Source of the DNA: Ereboglobus sp. PH5-10
Lineage (GTDB): Bacteria; Verrucomicrobiota; Verrucomicrobiia; Opitutales; Opitutaceae
Direction of reading: 5' to 3'
Assembly (NCBI RefSeq): GCF_029504735.1
Contig: NZ_JAQFIP010000007.1
Coordinates: forward strand, 107,125 to 171,124
Length of the DNA: 64,000 nucleotides
In this document: positions 54,225-63,242 of the stretch, one piece after another
Layout of the letters: every line of letters starts with the position of its first letter
How positions within the stretch are numbered: the first letter of the stretch is position 1
Notes under the pieces: model-generated
What the model was told of the DNA's origin: nothing
Seen by the model: the letters and a program-made list of their open reading frames with translations, nothing else
Databases searched by the model: none
Translations under genes and position numbers: made by a program

Positions 54225-54865
54225 GGGCATTCAGCCGCCATCATGTCGGTGCGCTGAATCCGGTAGTCTATCATTTTTACATTCCTCCGGATTCAGACAT
54301 CGCGAGAGCCATGATCGCCAGTTTAAATGTTTAAGAGGCCCGTGTTATTAAAAGGCGGGGCATCAGCGCTGTTTTGTCAAAATAACAACAGTCCCATCAC
54401 GCAAAACTGATCGGAATTAAGAATCGCATTTCTATGCAGACATTGTATTCGGAAATTTTTAAATGTTTAGCGGTGCCGTATTTTTGTCGAAAGGTAATGT
54501 TAACACGGGAAAAAATTCTGGCCATTCTGCCCCTAGCTAGAAAAATCGTTTGTATGAATAAAGAACCCCGCCGCAAGTAGCGGTGTATTGAATAAAACAC
54601 CAAGCAACGGACTCCGTTGTTGTTTCAAGCGAAACGAGGCAATTCTCGGGGTATTAAACCCACAACAAAGAAATTTCCATAGTTTATAAAATCATATCAA
54701 AAAATCAAATTACCCTGATCATAAACCGAATATTCCATTTCATGTCTTGTAGATCTTACGATCGATTTTTTAGTGAGATTTTGAAAATAATTTTTGGAAT
54801 ACCGTTTCTTTTTTATAATATTAAGGAAGCCGGAGGCGGATCGGTTTTCGCCAAGGCAACAAACT
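54225..54865. other. AT-rich non-coding stretch of the mobile region
   Basis: No gene above 60 codons is supported. It contains a 15-bp palindrome (caacgga-c-tccgttg at 54605-54619) and a TATAAT at 54814-54819 before the small gene at 54866. It lies between integrase and relaxase genes, so an origin of transfer or attachment-related function is possible. Confidence 0.4.
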
Positions 54866-55114
54866 ATGAATGCAAATCAAAATCCTACAACGGCGGAGCC
54901 CTCCCAGGCAGCCGCCTCGACATACACAGCAGCCATCCTCAAGGCGGGCTACTATCCACATGAAAGCCTGGTCACGCAGGTTCAAGCCGCGCATCTTGCG
55001 TTGCTTAATATGAACCTCGTGAAGCGTGTTTTCGTCGGGTGGCAGCGCGCAATGCAGAAGGAAGCCGCCAAACGGGCCGAAGCCGCTAAACAAGCAGGAG
55101 GTAAAAAGGCTTAA
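54866..55114 (+). CDS. Small protein upstream of the putative relaxase
   Basis: The 82-aa protein starts MNANQNPTTAEPSQAAASTY. The middle is predicted helical (ESLVTQVQAAHLALLNMNLV) and the tail is Ala/Lys-rich (KEAAKRAEAAKQAGGKKA). It has no signal peptide. It lies 70 bp before the HUH gene in the same direction. Small basic proteins often accompany relaxases as accessory factors, but nothing specific is recognised here. Confidence 0.55.
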   Translation: MNANQNPTTAEPSQAAASTYTAAILKAGYYPHESLVTQVQAAHLALLNMNLVKRVFVGWQRAMQKEAAKRAEAAKQAGGKKA

Positions 55115-55184
55115 GCCCCCCCGCCTGCCCTTCTTTGCCGGGGAGGGGCAGGCAATTCGCTCAACAATCAAAACATATTCAAAT

Positions 55185-56333
55185 ATGAAACACATCATCA
55201 AAGTAAAACGCCCACGCACCCTAATGCATCTTGATTCGAAGGACAAAATTCACTCGGACGACCAAAAATTGTCGAGATCCTTGAGATCTCACAAAAAGCG
55301 CCGAAAAGATTCTCGATTCTTAGCGGTTATTCCTCAGCCAAAGAGCAAGAAGCACGAAGAAAGCAAAGAGCCTAAAGTTCTCAAATATCCAAGCCTCGAC
55401 GGAGGCCTGCTAATTTCTGCAAAGGGCAAAGAAATGACATCTGAAAAACACGCGCTCCTGCACACCTGGCTTATCAAAAAATTATCATTCTATTGGAGGG
55501 ATGAAATTCGTCCCGACGGACGCATGCGCCGTCGCAAAATCAAAACCGATGGGGTATTGAATCTTGAGATATCGTTTCGACCCGATCATGCCATGGCATT
55601 GATGGAATTGGAGCGTGATCCGGAGCTAAGCAAACTCATCAAGCCATTCCTCATGGAATTGGCTTATGCATTGGCGGTGGAGTTCAAAACCAAGACTGGG
55701 TTGCGTGCCATGTGTGTCCAGCTGCATCCCGAAGAGGGTGTTCTGCACTTTCACATCACATTCACTGCCGTTTCAAATTACAATGAGTTGATGTGGCTGG
55801 ATCGCGGTGTTGGAAGAAAAGGCATCCGCTGCCTAGGCCCTCAACATATCGGAGATCTCCGGCTCGCGCGCGCGGGAATACTGCCTCTGGACAGCGCCGA
55901 ACTTGCCGAGGAGGATTTCAAGCGTATTCATAAAACTCACGGTGAAATTCCCATTGATTGGCAGCTCTCCGAATTGGTGGTGGTTTCATGCCAAGATTTC
56001 CGCATCAAACACAAGCTTAAGCATTATTTTGATGCCGCCAAAAAACGCTACACTAAAGAAGTATTGGGGCGGTTTGCTAAACGTCCCGATCAGCTCAAAA
56101 AACAAAACCTTCAGCTGAAGGAGGATGCCGAAAATGCAAGGCGAGAAATTGAGCAACTCAAAATTGATCTTGCGACTACCGTGCAAAAAGCGGATCAACT
56201 AAAAGCAGAATTCGAAGAGGAAAAACAGAAAAATGAGTTTTTTCATCGGGAAAATGAATCGCTTAAAAAATTCCTTATGGAAGAGGATTATGAGGAGACC
56301 GAGAGGAAGCCCGGCGGGATGGAAATGGAGTAA
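55185..56333 (+). CDS. Putative HUH-type relaxase / mobilisation protein
   Basis: The ATG at 55185 gives 382 aa. The first 75 residues are strongly basic. The core has HALLHTWLIKKLSFYWRDEI and the segment CVQLHPEEGVLHFHITFTAV, with His181 and the pair His188-Phe-His190. A hydrophobic strand with H-x-H is the metal-binding signature of HUH nucleases such as MobV/Pre relaxases. The C-terminal 90 residues are coiled coil (LKKQNLQLKEDAENARREIE), also usual for Mob proteins. No catalytic Tyr can be assigned by eye. The neighbouring integrase supports a mobile context. Confidence 0.55.
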   Translation: MKHIIKVKRPRTLMHLDSKDKIHSDDQKLSRSLRSHKKRRKDSRFLAVIPQPKSKKHEESKEPKVLKYPSLDGGLLISAKGKEMTSEKHALLHTWLIKKLSFYWRDEIRPDGRMRRRKIKTDGVLNLEISFRPDHAMALMELERDPELSKLIKPFLMELAYALAVEFKTKTGLRAMCVQLHPEEGVLHFHITFTAVSNYNELMWLDRGVGRKGIRCLGPQHIGDLRLARAGILPLDSAELAEEDFKRIHKTHGEIPIDWQLSELVVVSCQDFRIKHKLKHYFDAAKKRYTKEVLGRFAKRPDQLKKQNLQLKEDAENARREIEQLKIDLATTVQKADQLKAEFEEEKQKNEFFHRENESLKKFLMEEDYEETERKPGGMEME

Positions 56334-56365
56334 CGCGACAGATCGGAGTGGCTTATTAAGCCATG

Positions 56366-56417
56366 CCAAAAGCACCAAAGGGCATCGTCATAGTGATTGG
56401 CGGTGCCTTTTTTTGTC
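56366..56417 (+). terminator. Possible terminator of the relaxase gene
   Basis: gcacc (56375-56379) and ggtgc pair around a longer loop, followed by seven T near 56411-56416. The stem is short. Confidence 0.4.
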
Positions 56418-56603
56418 TTGGTTATTTCGACTCCGAAATTGGAGGACTATTATGAGTTCGCTGTAGTCTCGCACGCAGTCAAAGCTATAAGTAAAAGCAC
56501 TGGGGACGATATCTCATCTCGTAATATACTCCCCAAGAATATCGAGGTTAAATAAAATTCAGCGGTAACCATGCTCAGAATAGCAGCCGAGCTTGTAGCC
56601 AAT

Positions 56604-59258
56604 CTACCGCCTTATCAGCCGCTTGATGAGCGCCGTGGCGCCGAGTCCGAGGACGTAGAGGAGCGACGGGGCTCCGCCACCGCCGCCGCCCCCGGACGAG
56701 CTGTTGTTATTGCCGCCTGTGTTGCCGCCACTTGTGGTGACGGTTACGGTGACTGCGCTGCTGGTGACGTTGCCGTAGGCGTTGCTAATCGTGACGGTGT
56801 AGTTGCCGTTGTCAGTGGTTGCGGCCACCTTCGAGTATGTCCTCGATGTAGCGCCGGCGATGTTGGCGCCGTTCTTTTTCCACTGATAGCTGAGGCCCGC
56901 TCCCGAGGCCGTAACCGCGAGCGTGAACGTGTTGCCTTGGGCAACCGTGATGCTTTGCGGCTGGCTGTTGATGACGGGCGGCTTGCCGGCTGCGTTCACC
57001 GTGACGGTGGCGGCGTTGCTTGTCTTCGAACCAACGTCGTTGGTGACGGTGCAGGTGTAGGCACCCGAATCCGTGGTGACGCTGTTGGTCTTGGTGTAGC
57101 TGCTCGAGGTGGCACCGGCAATGTTCGCCCCTGCCTTTTTCCATTGGTAGGAGAGTCCGGTTCCCGAGGCCGTGATGGACACGGTGAAGCTGCTGCCTTC
57201 GGTCACGGTCACGTTTTGAGGGTGGCTCGTGATGCTGGGCGGCTGCGGCGGCGGGTTTACCGTAACGGTGGCAGTTTGGCTGTTGGTGTCGCCACCAGGG
57301 TTTGACACTACGACGGTGTAGAAGCCGGAGTCGCTTGTGGCGCTGTTGTTTTTCGTGTAGGTCGTGGACTTGGCGTTTGTGATGGCCACGCCACCCTTAT
57401 ACCACTGGTAGGTCAGGTTGGTGCCCGAGGCTGCGACTGACAGCGTGAAGGTGGCTCCCGCGGTCACTGTCACGTCTTGAGGATGTGTCAGGATGACGGG
57501 CGCCAGGATCGGCGTCACTGTGACGACGGCCGGGTTGCTGGTGACATTTCCGTATTTGTTGGAGATTGTCGCAACGTAGGTGCCCGACGTAAGCACGGTG
57601 CCGTAATTAGTGTAGATTGCGGTCGTGGTGCTTGTTTGCACGCCGTTGTGATACCACGCATAGGTCATGTCGTTGCCCGAAGCGCTGACCGTCAGCGTGA
57701 AGCTCGCGTTTTGCGCGATTTCCACGTCTTGAGGGTGTGTTAGGATAACCGGGGGATTCCGGTTAATCGGCATGTCAGGAGCCGTTTCCCTCATGTAGCG
57801 CGCATTGTCCGCGGCACCGTATTGTCCTTCGGCTACTCCGATGGTTACAGTAACGCTGGCGTCATCGGTGAACGTGAGCAATGGGCTTGAGAAGTAGGGA
57901 ATGTAGCGGCTGGCATAGCTCATTATGGTTCCAATTTTAGTGTTTTCCCAGCCTTGGTCGTTTCCGAGAAAAATGAAGCCATAATTGTATTCGGCTGAGT
58001 CCGGAAGATTTTCTGTGCTGCGATCGTGGAGGCAGCCGAAGTTGTGGCCAAGCTCGTGAGCGAGCGTGTTGTAATTGGCGTTTGTGCGCACGCTGGCTGC
58101 TCTTGCAGGGGAACCTTTCCATCCTGTCCAAGCAAGTCCGGCGATACCTTGACGGTTTGGCCAGATTTGTGCGATGAATACGGATTGGTCCGCTTTGACT
58201 TCTTCAATTTTTGCCATGGCAAAATTGTAGGCTTCTTGGTTGCGTGCGTCGATAATGTTGAACGAATAGTTCCCAAGGATTTCTATTCCATTGTGAAGCG
58301 GTGAATCCGCATTTGGCACCAAGCTGCCGTCTGGCTCTCTTAGTTCACGGTCACTGATGAGCTGGAATTCTGGCATTTGGAATGCTCCCACATAGTTCCA
58401 CTCGAGGGGGATGTCGCTGTTGGAGAGGGTGATATTGGCTGCCTCAACATGCGCGATATACCGTGTTTCCAAGGTTGTGGGGTTGGTTGGTAGGATGTTG
58501 GTGCCTGATGTTGAGAAGTTATCAAGTGTGGCTTGATTATAGAAGAACACCACATTGGAAACGTGGTTGCTTCCACTTTGAAGAACGCCTACGGGCATTT
58601 CGACTTGTTGGGCGGCTGCAACCATGGCGGCGTGCGTGGGCACATGAGCTGCCTTTTTGGGCGGCTCTTGGGTTCCGCAATCGGCGTTCGGCGCCGTGGT
58701 CACGGTGACTTCGTTGTCCTTGTTGACATGGATTTCGAAGATGTCGGAGCCTGGCACGGTGACGATGGTAAGGATTTCATCCGAGGTGGCCGCGGTGACG
58801 GCGTATCCGCCTTGCATGCCATTGCGGTAGATTTGAACGAGGCGATCTTCGCCCTCGGCTGCTTTCACCGTTTTGGCGGTGTCGAGCTGGAAGGGAATTT
58901 GGATGTCCTCGTAAGGAGCAATCAGCACTTCTTTGGGGCTGAAGTTCTTCCAGTTGGCGGGAAACGCGGTGAGCTCCGGAAAGACGGCTTGCAGGCGCTT
59001 GAGCTGCATGGCGGCGACGGCCTCCGGATCGTTGGCGATGTCGGGGTAGGCCTTGGCCACCGGGAGCTGTGCGGTCAGGTGCGCTTCAAGCTTTTGGAGC
59101 ACGATGGGCTCCTTCGCATGGTCGTGCGTGCAAGTTGCGGCGGCTTGGGATTGTGGTTGCACGGGTGCATCCTTGGTGTGAATGCCGGCGATATAGAGTA
59201 TCGCGACGGCGAAAGCGCTGGCTATGCCGGCGCTGAGGAGGATTTTGGTCTTCTTCAT
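56604..59258 (-). CDS. Secreted metzincin protease with Ig-like repeats and C-terminal sorting tail
   Basis: The ATG at 59258 gives 884 aa with an N-terminal signal or anchor (LLSAGIASAFAVAILYIAGI). The zinc motif is AHELGHNFGCLHD (His401, Glu402, His405, His411) and the Met-turn is IGTIMSYASRY, the reprolysin/M12B pattern. From about residue 515 four Ig-like domains follow, each with a header P-P-(V/S)-I-x-x-x-P-Q and a W in YQWYKGG or YQWKKAG. The tail GGGGGGGAPSLLYVLGLGAT then ALIKRLIRR is a Gly run, a hydrophobic helix and basic end. It looks like a GlyGly-CTERM-type sorting signal. Confidence 0.9.
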   Translation of the reverse strand: MKKTKILLSAGIASAFAVAILYIAGIHTKDAPVQPQSQAAATCTHDHAKEPIVLQKLEAHLTAQLPVAKAYPDIANDPEAVAAMQLKRLQAVFPELTAFPANWKNFSPKEVLIAPYEDIQIPFQLDTAKTVKAAEGEDRLVQIYRNGMQGGYAVTAATSDEILTIVTVPGSDIFEIHVNKDNEVTVTTAPNADCGTQEPPKKAAHVPTHAAMVAAAQQVEMPVGVLQSGSNHVSNVVFFYNQATLDNFSTSGTNILPTNPTTLETRYIAHVEAANITLSNSDIPLEWNYVGAFQMPEFQLISDRELREPDGSLVPNADSPLHNGIEILGNYSFNIIDARNQEAYNFAMAKIEEVKADQSVFIAQIWPNRQGIAGLAWTGWKGSPARAASVRTNANYNTLAHELGHNFGCLHDRSTENLPDSAEYNYGFIFLGNDQGWENTKIGTIMSYASRYIPYFSSPLLTFTDDASVTVTIGVAEGQYGAADNARYMRETAPDMPINRNPPVILTHPQDVEIAQNASFTLTVSASGNDMTYAWYHNGVQTSTTTAIYTNYGTVLTSGTYVATISNKYGNVTSNPAVVTVTPILAPVILTHPQDVTVTAGATFTLSVAASGTNLTYQWYKGGVAITNAKSTTYTKNNSATSDSGFYTVVVSNPGGDTNSQTATVTVNPPPQPPSITSHPQNVTVTEGSSFTVSITASGTGLSYQWKKAGANIAGATSSSYTKTNSVTTDSGAYTCTVTNDVGSKTSNAATVTVNAAGKPPVINSQPQSITVAQGNTFTLAVTASGAGLSYQWKKNGANIAGATSRTYSKVAATTDNGNYTVTISNAYGNVTSSAVTVTVTTSGGNTGGNNNSSSGGGGGGGAPSLLYVLGLGATALIKRLIRR

Positions 59259-59416
59259 TGGAGGATGCGGTAAGTTCAATGCATGGGCCCGGGGCGGAGG
59301 CGTGTTTAACACAAATAATATGCGTGCAGTCCCGCGCCAGCGCACGTGGGAGTCAATCAAAAATGCTGCCTGTCAGCATGTGGCCTTAAAAGAGGCGGAC
59401 GGTTATATTTGAAGGC

Positions 59417-59647
59417 ATGCCCGCCACATTGAACAGGACGCAAAGAGCTCTCGGTCAGGCCATCCGCGAAATCCGCAAGGAGGCGGGGTATTCGCAGGAG
59501 GGTTTCGCGCTGGAGGCGGACATCAACCGTGCGTATTTTGGCAACATTGAGCGGGGTGAGAAAAATGTGTCGCTGTCGATGCTGATGCGCATTTGCGCGG
59601 TCTTGAGGACGAAGCCGTCGGCCATTTTTTTGCGCGCGAAGCTTTGA
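59417..59647 (+). CDS. XRE-family HTH regulator 1
   Basis: The 76-aa protein is a single helix-turn-helix: LGQAIREIRKEAGYSQEGFA, LEADINRAYFGNIERGEKNV and SLSMLMRICAVLRTKPSAIF. It closely resembles the regulator at 60037. It faces the small gene at 59675-59875 (convergent), the same layout as the second HTH gene with its partner. Confidence 0.88.
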   Translation: MPATLNRTQRALGQAIREIRKEAGYSQEGFALEADINRAYFGNIERGEKNVSLSMLMRICAVLRTKPSAIFLRAKL

Positions 59648-59674
59648 TATCTCCGCGTCGAAGCGCCACGCATA

Positions 59675-59875
59675 TTATAAGTCCCTGTTGATTTTATCGA
59701 TTTCCGCGTCGAGTTGTGCGCGGGTGATAAACCGTGGCGGCGGTATGCAAAGGAGTCTGCCTATGAAGGCATGCAGCCTTATCCGGAACTTGAGGAAGGC
59801 GCTTTGATTCTCCGGCGCGTTGAAAAAATCCTCCAAGGGGTGCCGATCAGGCGGGTCGTTGGGCGGTGGTGTCAT
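59675..59875 (-). CDS. Truncated paralog of the neighbouring P-loop protein
   Basis: The ATG at 59875 gives 66 aa. An ATG at 59962 is possible but overlaps the shared upstream motif, so the inner start is preferred. The C-terminal half, RIRLHAFIGRLLCIPPPRFI then TRAQLDAEIDKINRDL, matches RERLYAHIGKLLGITPRQLI then TRSQLNAEVARALRDF at the start of the 309-aa P-loop protein. The ATPase domain is absent. It may be a decayed copy or a short regulator. Confidence 0.6.
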   Translation of the reverse strand: MTPPPNDPPDRHPLEDFFNAPENQSAFLKFRIRLHAFIGRLLCIPPPRFITRAQLDAEIDKINRDL

Positions 59876-59960
59876 AAATGATTTAAATGAGCGCTGTTTT
59901 GGCGCGGGCCAGTTGCGCGTTTCCGAATCGTGCGCGGCGAGTGTTTTCACGGGAAATTGC

Positions 59961-59987
59961 ATGGCAAGGATAAACTACTATTGATGT
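59961..59987 (-). promoter_or_regulatory. Shared upstream motif, copy 1
   Basis: ATGGCAAG and ACTACTATTGAT occur 5-6 bp apart here and again at 61335-61361 upstream of the P-loop gene. It lies upstream of the truncated paralog and of the second HTH gene. It could be a promoter or HTH binding site. Confidence 0.45.
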
Positions 59988-60036
59988 CCTATTATTCATG
60001 GGTGACTCCTTATGCCATTTTTGCCAGTGTGCCCGC

Positions 60037-60297
60037 ATGAAGTCCGGTGAAAAACGCCGCGCCGAGAGGCGCAAACACAAGAAGGAGCTCTCCGAGAAGC
60101 TCGGACGGCTGATTGCCGCCGAGCGCAAGAAAATCGGCCTCAACCAGGACGATTTCGCGCACGAGGCCGGCATCCACCGCTCCTACATCGGTTTCATCGA
60201 GCGCGGGCAGCGCACCATCACTGTCGCCCTGCTCGCCGATGTGTGCCGGGCGCTGGGCAAGCCTCCGTCAACACTGCTCAAAAAGCTGAAGCTTTGA
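60037..60297 (+). CDS. XRE-family HTH regulator 2
   Basis: The ATG at 60037 gives 86 aa; an upstream ATG at 59998 would add 13 Cys/His-containing residues. The HTH reads LGRLIAAERKKIGLNQDDFA, HEAGIHRSYIGFIERGQRTI and TVALLADVCRALGKPPSTLL. It is preceded by a basic stretch. It faces the P-loop gene (convergent) across a GC hairpin (cgcgggc-ac-gcccgcg at 60311-60326). Confidence 0.88.
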   Translation: MKSGEKRRAERRKHKKELSEKLGRLIAAERKKIGLNQDDFAHEAGIHRSYIGFIERGQRTITVALLADVCRALGKPPSTLLKKLKL

Positions 60298-60343
60298 TCG
60301 CAGCCGGCGGCGCGGGCACGCCCGCGGTTGCGTCCAGGGCAAA

Positions 60344-61273
60344 TCACCGGCGCGTGCCCGGCGACGGGATGTGATTCAGGAGTTTCGTAAACTCCCGGTA
60401 GAGCATATCCCTGAAAACCTTGGCGTTGATCGCGTCGATCATGTCGAGGCGATTGGCGAGCATGTTGGCTGTCAGGCCCTCCCTGTAAAAGGCGAGCTTC
60501 ACCGGATCGCCTCCGCTCAAGTGAGGCATGAAAATGGTCCGTCCGGGCGGGTGTTCGGGGTATTTCGCGCGCGGCGAATCATCGTCCGCTCTTCTGATTT
60601 GAAAGAATGTGGCCCAGGGAAATGCGTTTTTGAGATCGAGCCAGCATTTGGTGTTGGCGTGGCCACCATCGACGGGGACGATCAAAATGAGTTTGGTGCC
60701 AGTTTCGTTGCAGAATGCCTCGAAGTCAAATTTGCCGATAAACACATCCAGGATTGCGTCTATTACAGCGAAGCCACCCTCGAAGTCGGCGATGATATTT
60801 TTTCCTTCGCGCAGGGAATCGAAAAGCAAGTCCTGGTTTTCAAAGCGATCTATCTTGAGGCGGTTGGGGATTGTCTCGGGGAAAATTTTTACGAGTTCCC
60901 CACTGATTGAATCGGCGTTGTGCAGGAGAAATTTGTGACCGAGGTTTTTCAGGTATTCGTAGAGATGCGCGCAGCAAAAAGTTTTGCCGAGGGCGCCCTT
61001 GCTCTGGATGAAAAAGATGGCGGTGTTTTTCGTTTGGTTTTTGCAAGCGCCGACGGACGCGTCGCCGGCGGCGCTGTCCTGAGGGACAATTTTGAAATCG
61101 CGGAGCGCCCTGGCGACTTCCGCGTTCAGTTGCGAGCGGGTGATCAACTGTCGCGGGGTGATTCCGAGGAGTTTTCCGATATGCGCATACAGTCGCTCGC
61201 GGCGCGTGGGAACGTGTTTTTTGTTGTCCGGCGTGGCGGATGTGTCCGCCGGCGAGATGGAGTGCTGGGTCAT
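60344..61273 (-). CDS. ParA/TraL-like P-loop protein
   Basis: The 309-aa protein has an N-terminal segment RRERLYAHIGKLLGITPRQL shared with the truncated gene at 59675. A deviant Walker A follows, FFIQSKGALGKTFCCAHLYE, of the K-G-x-x-G-K-T form. The body has FLLHNADSISGELVKIF, NIIADFEGGFAVIDAILDVF and TKLILIVPVDGGHANTKCWL. These suit ParA-like or conjugal TraL-like ATPases that act on DNA or transfer complexes. The first Lys of the motif is kept, which marks the ParA branch. The role is unknown. Confidence 0.68.
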   Translation of the reverse strand: MTQHSISPADTSATPDNKKHVPTRRERLYAHIGKLLGITPRQLITRSQLNAEVARALRDFKIVPQDSAAGDASVGACKNQTKNTAIFFIQSKGALGKTFCCAHLYEYLKNLGHKFLLHNADSISGELVKIFPETIPNRLKIDRFENQDLLFDSLREGKNIIADFEGGFAVIDAILDVFIGKFDFEAFCNETGTKLILIVPVDGGHANTKCWLDLKNAFPWATFFQIRRADDDSPRAKYPEHPPGRTIFMPHLSGGDPVKLAFYREGLTANMLANRLDMIDAINAKVFRDMLYREFTKLLNHIPSPGTRR

Positions 61274-61334
61274 GATGGTTGTGGTTGGAATTGTGCGGGG
61301 CGAGACATGCGTGAGTGTTTCATCGCAGGTTCCG

Positions 61335-61361
61335 ATGGCAAGAAGATACTACTATTGATAG
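61335..61361 (-). promoter_or_regulatory. Shared upstream motif, copy 2
   Basis: Second copy of the 59961 motif (ATGGCAAG plus ACTACTATTGAT), 62 bp upstream of the P-loop gene. Confidence 0.45.
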
Positions 61362-61422
61362 CTTACTCTTGATGGATTGATGTGACGACGTTTTCACGAC
61401 CGGCTTCGCATAAACCCCGGTC

Positions 61423-61483
61423 AAAAACCGCCCGCCTCGCGGCTCGCGGAATTGTTTCCGCAAAGCCGGTCGGCGGGCGGTTT
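61423..61483 (-). terminator. Terminator of the gene at 61498
   Basis: A perfect 12-bp stem (aaaccgcccgcc at 61425-61436, ggcgggcggttt at 61472-61483), with an inner hairpin in the loop, is followed on the minus strand by a T run. Confidence 0.8.
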
Positions 61484-61497
61484 GTCAGTCTGCGCGC

Positions 61498-61947
61498 CTA
61501 CTCAAATGTCGGCGGTATTTCACCGTGAATCGAAGCGAGCAGGTGCGCCAGGGTTGGCGCGTAGTCCGACTTGGAGCCTTTCACCCTCCATCCATTTTTT
61601 GGAGTGAAAACGATGATGTGTTTTCCGTCATGGATGATCGTTCTGCCGCTGACATCAAGGACCGCCTCGGCGACTCCGGCCTCAAGAAGCGTTTCGTAGT
61701 CGTTGGTGCGGGTGCCCCTGTTCATCGTCGTCAAGGCGGTGATCGTGCGCGCTTGGGCGTCGGTGACGTCGATGTCGTTGTCGAGTTGACGGAAGCCTTC
61801 CTCGGCGGCGTTGGCGTCATCGGCCTCGGTTTCGTGTTTTCCATAGATATGGATGCTGCGGAGGCCGCGCAGGAGCGCGATGGGAACGGGCACGGTGCGC
61901 CCGGAGGGTTGTATCAATTTTATGATACATGGTTTGGTGCTTGTCAT
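61498..61947 (-). CDS. Hypothetical protein
   Basis: The ATG at 61947 gives 149 aa starting MTSTKPCIIKLIQPSGRTVP. It is a mixed alpha/beta protein without signal peptide. Its features are VPIALLRGLRSIHIYGKHET, TITALTTMNRGTRTNDYETL and the near C-terminal HIIVFTPKNGWRVKGSKSDY. No family is recognised. It lies 140 bp downstream of the larger unknown gene, which is on the same strand. Confidence 0.65.
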   Translation of the reverse strand: MTSTKPCIIKLIQPSGRTVPVPIALLRGLRSIHIYGKHETEADDANAAEEGFRQLDNDIDVTDAQARTITALTTMNRGTRTNDYETLLEAGVAEAVLDVSGRTIIHDGKHIIVFTPKNGWRVKGSKSDYAPTLAHLLASIHGEIPPTFE

Positions 61948-62040
61948 TTTTTCGGGTGTCTTCGCCCACGAACCCTTCAGCCGAAATTTCGGATGAATAC
62001 AAAAAGCCGCGCGCAAGGACGCCCGCGGGGCAAATCATGC

Positions 62041-62071
62041 GGGAGCCGCGGCCCGAAGGACCGCGGCTCCC
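62041..62071 (-). terminator. Hairpin after the gene at 62088
   Basis: A perfect 11-bp stem gggagccgcgg/ccgcggctccc around a 9-nt loop, 17 bp after the stop. No T tract, so termination may need Rho or it may be a processing hairpin. Confidence 0.5.
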
Positions 62072-62087
62072 GTGTTGCCACATCAGC

Positions 62088-63242
62088 TCAGATGCAATCG
62101 TCCGGAAGCGGCAAAAGCTCCACCCATCCGAACGTCTCGATGATTTTTTCCTTCGCGATGCGCCGTTTCACCGCCGGCAGTTTTCCGAACTCATCCGCCT
62201 CCGGCCATGTCCCCGAGGTGAAAGCTCCAAACCTGTCGGTGACGAAGGAATAAAAGGGATTCACGCCCTGAGACGGCGGCGATTCCATCTCGACGATTTT
62301 GTCCAGGAGGTTGTTGACGATGACACTTTCGGCTTTCGTCAGCCCGGTGGTTTCCGTCGCGTCAGCGTCCGCCTCGACCCACTGGAAGGCGTCCTCGATT
62401 TTATCCGCCTTCCAGATGGCCCTCAAAATCGCCGGAAGGCGCAGCCACACCTCGTGGGAGATTTCGCGCTCGAGCCTGGTTCTGGCGTGGAAGTAGGCGT
62501 CAACCTGCCATTCGATGTCGGGCTGGTCCGGCAGCGCGTCGAAGAACTCTCGAAATGATTCAAGGAACGCTTGGTCAAGACTGCCATGCTTGTGCTCGGG
62601 CCGTCGCAAGGCGCCATGTTCATCGGGACGGATTTCGACGAGCGCGTGGGTGACGCCACCGTCCCCCGTGAGCGATTTGCCCTCAAGGAAGGTGCGGACC
62701 TCGCTGGCAAGCTCCTCGCGTGTCATCGTGGTGTAGAGCGAGGATGCGATGAGGTTGAGCACCTCGTGACGGCGCACGAGTATCCAGCGATCCTCGGTCG
62801 TGGATTCATCCGGGGGAGCCTTGAGGTTCTCCCTCATCGCGATGATCATGGCGTCGATTGATTTGTATGGCACGACGCAGCCGGTATAGGCCCAGCCCTC
62901 GTCGGGAGTGAAGTCTATCGCGATGCCGTAGAGCCGGGTAAACGCGGTGCCATCCGCGCTGATGGTGAGTGTGTCGAAGCGCAACTCCAATGCCGCGTCG
63001 CGGTCGGAGCGTTTCGTCCCGGGGTCCGGAGAGACGATGCGTTCGAGCGTTTTGACTTGGGCGGCTGTCGGAGTGAATCCGTCGAACATGGCGGCCTTCG
63101 TGAGGGCGGCGCGGCGCTCGCCGCCGGTTGATGTTTGCGCGGTTTGGGCCGCGCGAAAAAGGCGCAGGAATCCCTCAGGCGCCAGTTTGATTTCCCCTGT
63201 TTCGGTGACGAACTTCAGGGGGACGTTGTGTTGTATATTCAT
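62088..63242 (-). CDS. Hypothetical protein of the mobile-like region
   Basis: The ATG at 63242 gives 384 aa starting MNIQHNVPLKFVTETGEIKL. The frame is open to 63395, but the extension is Cys/Arg-rich noise. Features are LYGIAIDFTPDEGWAYTGCV, EVLNLIASSLYTTMTREELA and a C-terminal helical part (EKIIETFGWVELLPLPDDC). There is no signal peptide or membrane helix. No family is recognised. Neighbouring ParA-like, HTH and unknown genes suggest an element-borne gene. Confidence 0.68.
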   Translation of the reverse strand: MNIQHNVPLKFVTETGEIKLAPEGFLRLFRAAQTAQTSTGGERRAALTKAAMFDGFTPTAAQVKTLERIVSPDPGTKRSDRDAALELRFDTLTISADGTAFTRLYGIAIDFTPDEGWAYTGCVVPYKSIDAMIIAMRENLKAPPDESTTEDRWILVRRHEVLNLIASSLYTTMTREELASEVRTFLEGKSLTGDGGVTHALVEIRPDEHGALRRPEHKHGSLDQAFLESFREFFDALPDQPDIEWQVDAYFHARTRLEREISHEVWLRLPAILRAIWKADKIEDAFQWVEADADATETTGLTKAESVIVNNLLDKIVEMESPPSQGVNPFYSFVTDRFGAFTSGTWPEADEFGKLPAVKRRIAKEKIIETFGWVELLPLPDDCI

